From: Streptomyces sp. f51
GTDB taxonomy: Bacteria; Actinomycetota; Actinomycetes; Streptomycetales; Streptomycetaceae
Direction of reading: 5' to 3'
Assembly: GCF_037940415.1 (NCBI RefSeq)
Contig: NZ_CP149798.1
Location: 1 to 64,000, forward strand
DNA length: 64,000 nt
A program made the position numbers and the translations under genes. The notes under the pieces are model-generated. The model saw only the letters and a program-made list of their open reading frames with translations, was not told where the DNA came from and did not search any database. Positions 58,207 through 64,000 of this stretch are shown piece by piece (the stretch's first letter is position 1; the number at the start of each line of letters is the position of its first letter).

Positions 58207-59052
58207 ATGACTGAGCGGTTCAAAAGGTCGGGGCTCATCGGCGAGTTGTCCGGTGAGTTCCTCGGCACGATGATTCTCATCCTCTTCGGGTGCGGCGTGG
58301 TGGCGCAGGTCGTCGCCGGCGGAGCACTCACGACGCCGCCCGGTGGCCTGGGCAACCACGACAGCATCGCCTGGGCCTGGGGCATCGGCGTCACCATGGG
58401 CGTCTACGTCGCGGCGCGGCTGAGCGGCGCCCACCTCAACCCCGCGGTGACCGTGGCCCTCGCCACGTTCCGGGGATTCCCCTGGCGCAAGGTGGCCCCC
58501 TATGTGGTCGCCCAGACCATAGGCGCCTTCGTGGCGGCCATGATCGTGCGCTGGAACTACACCGAGGCCCTGGCGAAGGCGGACCCCGGCCACACCATCA
58601 AGACCCAGGGAGTGTTCTCCACGCTGCCCGCCAACGGCAATCCGAACCTGCCGGTCCACGAGTGGGGCGCGTTCCGCGACCAGATCATCGGCACCGCCAT
58701 CCTCCTCCTGGTGATCATGGCGGTCACCGACCTGCTCAACACCCCGCCCGGCGCGAATCTGGGCCCGTTCGTCATCGGCCTGCTCGTCGTGGGCATCGGC
58801 ATGGCATGGGGCACCAACGCGGGTTACGCGATCAACCCGGCGCGTGACTTCGGACCGCGGCTGGCCAGCTTCCTCACGGGATACGGAGGGGCATGGCGAG
58901 ATCAGTACGGGAACTTCTACTACTGGGTGCCGATCATCGGTCCGCTGATCGGTGGCGTGCTCGGCGCCGGAATGTACAAGCTCTTCATCGGCCGGTTCCT
59001 GCCGACGGCGGAACCCGAGCCCCCGGGACGCATCCCGGTCCCCAAGGCCTGA
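58207..59052 (+). CDS. glpF: Glycerol facilitator (aquaglyceroporin)
   Basis: The 281-residue MIP-family channel has six spans and two half-helices with NPA motifs: AHLNPAVTVALA and GYAINPARDFGPR. The Asp after the second NPAR and the long loop before it (residues ~115-150) fit glycerol facilitators rather than water channels. It admits glycerol, which GlpK then phosphorylates. It starts at ATG 58207 after the AT-rich control region, and glpK follows 24 bases later. Confidence 0.94.
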   Translation: MTERFKRSGLIGELSGEFLGTMILILFGCGVVAQVVAGGALTTPPGGLGNHDSIAWAWGIGVTMGVYVAARLSGAHLNPAVTVALATFRGFPWRKVAPYVVAQTIGAFVAAMIVRWNYTEALAKADPGHTIKTQGVFSTLPANGNPNLPVHEWGAFRDQIIGTAILLLVIMAVTDLLNTPPGANLGPFVIGLLVVGIGMAWGTNAGYAINPARDFGPRLASFLTGYGGAWRDQYGNFYYWVPIIGPLIGGVLGAGMYKLFIGRFLPTAEPEPPGRIPVPKA

Positions 59053-59076
59053 CACACCCGGCAGAGGCGGCAACTC

Positions 59077-60594
59077 ATGGCTGACTTCGTGGGCGCGGTG
59101 GACCAGGGAACCACCAGCACCCGATTCATGATCTTCGACCACGCGGGCAACGAGGTGGCGAAGCACCAACTGGAACACGCCCAGATCCTTCCGCGCTCCG
59201 GATGGGTCGAGCACGACCCCGTCGAGATCTGGGAACGCACCAACTCGGTGATCCAGAACGCCCTGCGGCACAAGAACCTGACCGCCGAGGACCTCGCGGC
59301 CATCGGCATCACCAACCAGCGGGAGACCACCGTCGTGTGGGACCCGCGCAACGGCCGTCCCTACTACAACGCCATCGTCTGGCAGGACACCCGCACCGAC
59401 TCCATCGCCGCGGCCCTGGAGCGTTCCGGGCAGGGCGACGTCATCCGCCGCAAGGCGGGGCTGCCCCCGGCGACGTACTTCTCCGGCGGCAAGATCCAGT
59501 GGATCCTGGAGAACGTCGACGGGGTCCGCGAGGCCGCGGAGCAGGGCCACGCCCTCTTCGGCAACACGGACGCCTGGGTCCTGTGGAACCTCACGGGCGG
59601 TCCCGACGGCGGCATCCACGCCACCGACGTGACCAACGCCAGCCGCACCATGCTGATGGACCTCGAAACCCTCGACTGGGACGACGAACTGCTGGGCTTC
59701 TTCGGCGTGCCGAGGGCCATGCTCCCCAGCATCAACCCCTCGTCCGACCGCGAGGCGTACGGCACGGCGCGCACCTCCCGGCCGCTGCGCGCGGCCATCC
59801 CCATCACCGGGGTCCTCGGAGACCAGCAGGCGGCGACCGTCGGACAGGTCTGCTACGCGCCGGGCGAGGCCAAGAACACCTACGGCACCGGCAACTTCCT
59901 GGTCCTCAACACCGGTACGGAACTGGTCCGTTCGCAGCACGGCCTGCTGACCACTGTGGCCTACCGGTTCGGTGACGAGCCCGCCGTCTACGCGCTGGAG
60001 GGCTCCATCGCGGTCACCGGGTCCGCGGTGCAGTGGCTGCGCGACCAGATGAAGGTCATCAAGGACGCGGCCGAGAGCGAGACGCTGGCCCGCAGCGTGG
60101 AGGACAACGGCGGGATGTACTTCGTCCCGGCGTTCTCGGGCCTGTTCGCCCCGTACTGGCGTTCCGACGCCCGCGGCGCGATCGTCGGACTCGCCCGCTA
60201 CAACAGCAACGCCCACCTGGCCCGGGCGACGCTGGAGGCGATCTGCTACCAGAGCCGCGATGTCGTCGAGGCGATGGAGCAGGACTCCGGAGTCCATCTG
60301 GACGTGCTCAAGGTCGACGGCGGCGTGACCGCCAACGACCTGTGCATGCAGATCCAGGCCGATGTCCTCGGCGTACCCGTCAGCCGTCCGGTCGTCGCCG
60401 AGACGACCGCGCTCGGCGCCTCGTACGCGGCCGGTCTGGCCACCGGCTTCTGGAAGGACACCGACGAACTGCGCACCCACTGGCAGGAGTCCAAGCGGTG
60501 GGAGCCCCAGTGGTCCGAGGACAGGCGCCAACAGGGATACACGGACTGGAAGAGGGCGGTGGAACGCACGCTCGACTGGGCGAAGGTGGAATAG
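59077..60594 (+). CDS. glpK: Glycerol kinase
   Basis: The 505-residue FGGY kinase has the phosphate-binding [13 protein letters not shown] at the start, [26 protein letters not shown] and [25 protein letters not shown]. The length matches the family. It converts glycerol to glycerol 3-phosphate. The usual third gene, glpD, is not downstream; two hairpins follow and then a cyclophilin gene. Confidence 0.97.
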   Translation: MADFVGAVDQGTTSTRFMIFDHAGNEVAKHQLEHAQILPRSGWVEHDPVEIWERTNSVIQNALRHKNLTAEDLAAIGITNQRETTVVWDPRNGRPYYNAIVWQDTRTDSIAAALERSGQGDVIRRKAGLPPATYFSGGKIQWILENVDGVREAAEQGHALFGNTDAWVLWNLTGGPDGGIHATDVTNASRTMLMDLETLDWDDELLGFFGVPRAMLPSINPSSDREAYGTARTSRPLRAAIPITGVLGDQQAATVGQVCYAPGEAKNTYGTGNFLVLNTGTELVRSQHGLLTTVAYRFGDEPAVYALEGSIAVTGSAVQWLRDQMKVIKDAAESETLARSVEDNGGMYFVPAFSGLFAPYWRSDARGAIVGLARYNSNAHLARATLEAICYQSRDVVEAMEQDSGVHLDVLKVDGGVTANDLCMQIQADVLGVPVSRPVVAETTALGASYAAGLATGFWKDTDELRTHWQESKRWEPQWSEDRRQQGYTDWKRAVERTLDWAKVE

Positions 60595-60634
60595 CCGGAG
60601 GCGTCGGTCCCACTGGTGACCGACCGTGCTCCGT

Positions 60635-60667
60635 CCGGCCCCCGCCGTGCATCGCGGCGGGGGCCGG
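60635..60667 (+). terminator. Terminator of glpFK
   Basis: A perfect 13-bp GC stem (CCGGCCCCCGCCG and complement) with a 7-base loop lies 41 bases past glpK. Confidence 0.7.
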
Positions 60668-60750
60668 GCACACCCCGGAGGGCCTTTCCGTGTGCGGTCG
60701 CGAACCCGTCCGGACGGGCGCGGCACCCTTCTGTCCAGCACGTCTTCACG

Positions 60751-60771
60751 GCCCCCGCCGCCGGCGGGGGC
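60751..60771 (+). terminator. Second hairpin before the cyclophilin gene
   Basis: A 9-bp perfect stem GCCCCCGCC/GGCGGGGGC with a GCC loop, about 110 bases before the cyclophilin start. It may back up the first terminator. Confidence 0.45.
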
Positions 60772-60883
60772 TCGTTCGCCGCTCACGGGCCACACGCCGG
60801 ACGATCACCCCCGGTCACGCATCCACCCCCTCCGCTTCTCTATGCTCGGAGGCGAACCTTTCGTACCCATGAGGAGCAGAGCA

Positions 60884-61375
60884 ATGAGCCAGAACGTCTT
60901 TTTCGAGGTCACCGCGAACGGCGAGCCGCTGGGCCGCATCGAGTTCAAGCTCTACGACGACGTCGTCCCGAAGACCGCGCAGAACTTCCGTGAGCTCGCC
61001 ACCGGCCAGCACGGTTTCGGTTACGAGGGCTCGCCGTTCCACCGCGTCATCCCGAACTTCATGCTCCAGGGCGGCGACTTCACGCGCCAGAACGGCACCG
61101 GCGGCAAGAGCATCTACGGCGAGAAGTTCGCCGACGAGAACTTCAAGCTCAAGCACACCAAGCCGGGCCTGCTGTCCATGGCCAACGCGGGCCCGAACAC
61201 CAACGGCTCTCAGTTCTTCGTGACCACCATCGTCACCGACTGGCTGGACGGCAAGCACGTCGTCTTCGGCGAGGTCGTCGAGGGCATGGACGTCGTGAAG
61301 GCGATCGAGGCGCTCGGCAGCGGTTCCGGCACCCCCTCCAAGAAGATCGTCATCTCCAAGAGCGGCACCGTCTGA
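60884..61375 (+). CDS. Cyclophilin-type peptidyl-prolyl cis-trans isomerase
   Basis: The 163-residue protein is a complete single-domain cyclophilin without signal peptide, so it is cytoplasmic. Catalytic and cyclosporin-site residues are present: [15 protein letters not shown] (Arg, Phe, Gln), [15 protein letters not shown], and the Trp of [12 protein letters not shown]. The start is ATG 60884 behind GAGGAGCAGAG. It catalyses prolyl isomerisation during folding. It stands alone. Confidence 0.95.
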   Translation: MSQNVFFEVTANGEPLGRIEFKLYDDVVPKTAQNFRELATGQHGFGYEGSPFHRVIPNFMLQGGDFTRQNGTGGKSIYGEKFADENFKLKHTKPGLLSMANAGPNTNGSQFFVTTIVTDWLDGKHVVFGEVVEGMDVVKAIEALGSGSGTPSKKIVISKSGTV

Positions 61376-61640
61376 GCGGTCCGGCACCCAGGCCGGGTCC
61401 CTCCCGCGGACACGCACAGGTGAGGGCGGCGGGTGACGAACCCGCCGCCCCCGCCGGGCGGCCCGACGCACGGGGCTCCGCGGTCACCGGAACCGATCGC
61501 GCCCCGTCCGTCACGGCGCCCCGAAAGAGTTCAGCCGGATTCATGGCCGGATCCCGTACACCAGGGGACCCGCCCCGCCACGAGGGGTAGCCCTTCCCGG
61601 ACACGCCGTAGCGCGTGAGGGTTGGGGGGAGCTGGCCCGG

Positions 61641-62315
61641 GTGAGTTGGTGGGGGCGGACACCGGCACGACGTTTTTCAGGACGCGCGCAACGACGATCG
61701 GCCGTGCGCCGGCTGCGTGCGGAAGGGGCCTACGGTCCCGCGCTCCGTGAGGTGCTGCCCGCTCTCGCGGCGGTCGTCGTCCTGCTCTGCGCCGTCGTCG
61801 CGGGCCTCGCCGTCGGCTACCGCGTGGCGGGTATCGGCGTACCCGTCGGCGCCCTGGCCGTGCTGGCCGTCGCCACGCCCGCCGCGATACGGCACAACCG
61901 TCCGACCGCCCGGCGGCGCCTCGGCTTCTACACGCCCGAGGAACTCGCGGACCTCGACACCCAGGGTCTGGCCCTGGCCGTCTCCCGGATGCTGCGCCGG
62001 GACGGCTGGCGCGTGGCTCCGCCGCGCAGGGCCGAGAACCGCGTCCGGGTCCGCGCTCGGGACGGCCGCGGGCGGCGTCTGGAGGTCGCCTTCCGGCCCG
62101 TGGCCGAGCCGCTGCCGGACGAGGACACGCCCTCGCGCTCAGGACGCCCGGGCGGCCCCGGTCCACCGCTCCGTCTCGTGGTGCACCGCGGAACCTTCAC
62201 CCGGCGTGACGTCCAGTGGGCACGACGCCAGGGCGGTGTCCGTCTGATCGACGGTCCGTGCCTGAGGCGGTGGGCACACGGGACCCCGCTGAACGAACTG
62301 AGCGACTCCTCCTGA
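61641..62315 (+). CDS. Membrane protein with degenerate Mrr-like nuclease domain
   Basis: The 224-residue protein starts at GTG 61641, behind GGGGGGAGCTGG. An Arg-rich N-terminus and two spans (about 40-62 and 66-82) precede a cytoplasmic domain that follows the Mrr_cat plan. It runs LALAVSRMLRRDGWRVAPP, then GTFTRRDVQWARRQGGVRLIDGPCLRRW. The last segment matches the conserved Mrr C-terminal 'FT-x-x-A...LIDG-x-x-L' block. The catalytic D...Q-x-K is absent: LEVAFRP stands where V-Q-x-K is expected. It therefore looks like a non-catalytic, perhaps DNA-binding, relative. Confidence 0.65.
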   Translation: MSWWGRTPARRFSGRAQRRSAVRRLRAEGAYGPALREVLPALAAVVVLLCAVVAGLAVGYRVAGIGVPVGALAVLAVATPAAIRHNRPTARRRLGFYTPEELADLDTQGLALAVSRMLRRDGWRVAPPRRAENRVRVRARDGRGRRLEVAFRPVAEPLPDEDTPSRSGRPGGPGPPLRLVVHRGTFTRRDVQWARRQGGVRLIDGPCLRRWAHGTPLNELSDSS

Positions 62316-62638
62316 GCCCGTACGGGCCCGATGTCCCGGACCGCCTCGTCGACCTACGCGTACGCCCCTGGCGGCACCGCGCCGCGGCGGGACCGGCGCC
62401 CGGTCCGCGCTCCGCCCGTCCGTTCCGGCCGGACCACAGATCTCACTCCGGGCACGCCCGCAACAGCGGTTTCTCCGACAACAGACGAGGTCAGCGGCGT
62501 GGACACGCTCCCACCAGGTAGTTGAAGGAAAGCCCTTCGCACGGACCGACGAGCCGCATAGCGTTCGAGGACCCGAGCCGTCCCCCCACCGTCCCGCGGT
62601 CCGCGCACGCCGGGCCCGCACCCCACGAGGAGACCGGC
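62316..62638. other. Intergenic region of about 320 bases
   Basis: I see no supportable gene. The 3' half should carry the promoter of the DUF485-symporter operon. Open frames here are Arg/Pro-rich and lack ribosome sites. Confidence 0.5.
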
Positions 62639-63076
62639 ATGTCGTACGACAGTTCCGCCCCGCGGCCCGCACGACCGCCCCGGGGACACCACAGCTCGTT
62701 CGCCGACCACGTCCCCGACCCGTCCGCGGCGGAACCCTTACGCGGCGGGGCAGCACCCCGCGCCTGGACCGGACACCACCGCGATCTGCGGATCCTGCGC
62801 CGCGCCTACCGCCGCCAGCGGCGCGTGACCACCTTCGCGGTGCTCGGCTGCTTCACCCTCTTCCTCGGCCTCTGCGCCGGCTGCCCCACCCTGATGGACC
62901 GTCCCGTCACCGGTGGTCTCTCGACCGGCCTGGTGATCGCCCTCGCCCAGATCCCCGCCACCTGGCTCGCCGTGCTCGCCTACGAGCGCACCGCCCGCCG
63001 CTACGTCGACCCGCTCGCCCACCGCGTGAACCGGAGCGTTCCGTGGGCCGGCGGCGAGCGGGAGCGGACGCGGTGA
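62639..63076 (+). CDS. DUF485-family small membrane protein
   Basis: The 145-residue protein starts at ATG 62639 with ACGAGGAGA upstream. A hydrophilic Pro/Arg/His N-terminus of about 55 residues is followed by two spans (TTFAVLGCFTLFLGLCAGC and GLSTGLVIALAQIPATWLAVLAY). The DUF485 C-terminal YERTARRYVDPLAHRV follows. DUF485 proteins sit next to ActP-type sodium:solute symporters (YjcH-ActP in Escherichia coli), as here, and probably act as small partners. The stop overlaps the symporter GTG. Confidence 0.88.
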   Translation: MSYDSSAPRPARPPRGHHSSFADHVPDPSAAEPLRGGAAPRAWTGHHRDLRILRRAYRRQRRVTTFAVLGCFTLFLGLCAGCPTLMDRPVTGGLSTGLVIALAQIPATWLAVLAYERTARRYVDPLAHRVNRSVPWAGGERERTR

Positions 63077-64000
63077 GCGCCTTCTCCGGCTCCACCCAGT
63101 CCTGGTCCCTCGTCGCCTTCTCCATCGCCGTCACGGTCACCCTGCTGCTGTGCGTGCTGACCGGCCCCGACAGCGACGATCTCGCCGAGTTCTACACCGG
63201 ATACCGCTCGCTCTCCCCGCTGCGCAACGGACTCGCCATCGCCGGCGACTACATATCCGCCGCGACCGTCCTGACCATCGGCGGCGTGATCGCGCTGTGC
63301 GGTTTCGACGGCGTCGTCCTGGCCCTGAGCACCCTGCTCTCGCTGCTGGTCCTGATGTTCCTGCTGGCCGAACCCCTGCGGAACACCGGCAAGTTCACCA
63401 TGGGCGACGTACTGGCCCGCAGAATGCCCGGACGTTCCGTACGGATCACCGGGTGCGCGGTCACGATCGCCGCCCTCGTGCCGATGATGCTCGTCCAACT
63501 CGCCAGTACGGGGCAGCTGCTGGCGTTCATCCTCGGCTTCACCGACAGCTCCATGAAGACGGGCTGCATCGTCGGGGTCGGCGCTCTGATGATCACCTAC
63601 GCGGCCATCGGCGGTATGCGGGGCACCGCGTTGATCCAGCTCCTGAAGATGGTCGCGCTCCTGGGCTCCGGCATCGTCGTCGCGCTGCTCGTCCTCGGCC
63701 GGTTCCACTGGAACCCCGGAGAGCTGTTCACCGCGGCCGCGCGGCGCAGCGGTTCACCGGACGCGTATCTGCACGGCGGGCTCGAGTTCGCCGGCGGCCC
63801 GCACCCCCGGCTCGACATGATCAGCACCCAGTTCGCCATCGTGCTGGGAGGCGCCTGTCTGCCGCACGTGACCATGCGGATGTTCACCGCCAACAGCGCC
63901 CGCCAGGTGCGGCGTTCGATGTCCTGGGCCGTGTCCTCGGTGGCGTTGTTCATGCTGGTGGCGGGAGTTGTGGCCGTCGGCGCTACGGCGTTGATCGGCC
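63073..64000 (+). CDS. Sodium:solute (monocarboxylate/acetate) symporter, N-terminal part
   Basis: GTG 63073 overlaps the DUF485 stop, and 309 codons are visible before the window ends. The protein follows the ActP/PutP-type SSS layout. It has DLAEFYTGYRSLSPLRNGLAIAGDYISAATVLTIGGVIAL (sodium-binding TM1/TM2 region), FTMGDVLARRMPGRSVR, AAIGGMRGTALIQLLKMVALL, and QFAIVLGGACLPHVTMRMFTANSARQVRRSM. Several more spans lie beyond the edge. It probably takes up acetate or another short carboxylate with sodium. Confidence 0.9.
   Translation, partial: MSAFSGSTQSWSLVAFSIAVTVTLLLCVLTGPDSDDLAEFYTGYRSLSPLRNGLAIAGDYISAATVLTIGGVIALCGFDGVVLALSTLLSLLVLMFLLAEPLRNTGKFTMGDVLARRMPGRSVRITGCAVTIAALVPMMLVQLASTGQLLAFILGFTDSSMKTGCIVGVGALMITYAAIGGMRGTALIQLLKMVALLGSGIVVALLVLGRFHWNPGELFTAAARRSGSPDAYLHGGLEFAGGPHPRLDMISTQFAIVLGGACLPHVTMRMFTANSARQVRRSMSWAVSSVALFMLVAGVVAVGATALIG

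Noticed and set aside
58105-60795. An 896-codon open frame antisense to glpFK
   Set aside because: Complement of two clear genes with third-position GC bias; no start signal or domain.
1-64000. Prophage or integrative element
   Set aside because: No integrase, portal, terminase, relaxase, IS transposase or tRNA attachment site was recognised; base composition looks uniform.

Overview
The window reads as a chromosomal segment of a Streptomyces-like actinomycete. GC content is high throughout. GTG and TTG starts are common, and many gene pairs overlap by ATGA or GTGA. Several products are typical of the genus: a lamin-tail secreted protein, a bacterial expansin, a SigK/RskA pair, a nitrate reductase fused to its flavoprotein, and short 'xDLxRxxSALC' leader peptides. 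No rRNA, tRNA, CRISPR array, integrase or transposase was recognised.

Layout. 0-2.8 kb: small hypotheticals, one with a probable frameshift, and an MFS exporter. 2.9-11.6 kb: a carbohydrate locus with a secreted PA14-GH2 glycosidase, a divergent LacI-type repressor and a YtfQRT/YjfF-type sugar ABC transporter; LacI-like operator candidates lie in both intergenic spaces. 11.7-15.7 kb: a lamin-tail protein with an extreme low-complexity tail, a cold-shock protein and an unknown membrane protein. 15.8-20.5 kb: fused assimilatory nitrate reductase (candidate GlnR boxes upstream) and a Nudix hydrolase. 20.6-29.9 kb: B12 and propionate/valine metabolism, namely mutA-mutB-meaB, a DUF347 membrane protein, cobalt transport cbtB-cbtA under a recognisable cobalamin riboswitch, 3-hydroxyisobutyryl-CoA hydrolase with the broken 3' end of an acyl-CoA dehydrogenase gene in front of it, and a cupin. 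30.0-31.4 kb: Rrf2-type regulator plus DsbA-like protein.

The most interesting part is 31.6-51.2 kb, which I read as an organosulfur salvage island. A rightward operon carries a peptide-type ABC importer, two flavin-dependent (LLM) monooxygenases, an alpha/beta hydrolase and an SsuE-type FMN reductase. It meets, at a long bidirectional terminator, a leftward set with an amino-acid-type ABC importer, a GNAT acetyltransferase and three LLM monooxygenases. The leftward content recalls the Bacillus subtilis ytm/cmo S-alkylcysteine salvage operon. Four separate transcription units, including a glutathionyl-hydroquinone-reductase-like gene at the right flank, are each preceded by a tiny ORF ending in the same motif (V/I-D-L-x-R-x-x-S-A-L/Y-C). 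This is most simply read as cysteine-sensing attenuation or translational coupling that ties the island into one sulfur-starvation regulon. The substrate is not determined by the sequence.

51.3-64 kb: expansin-like protein, PP2C/SpoIIE phosphatase, IclR and MarR regulators separated by a degenerate tandem-repeat spacer, small secreted and hypothetical proteins, sigK-rskA, glpF-glpK (no glpD alongside), cyclophilin, a membrane protein with a catalytically degenerate Mrr-like domain, and a DUF485/sodium:solute symporter pair running off the right edge.
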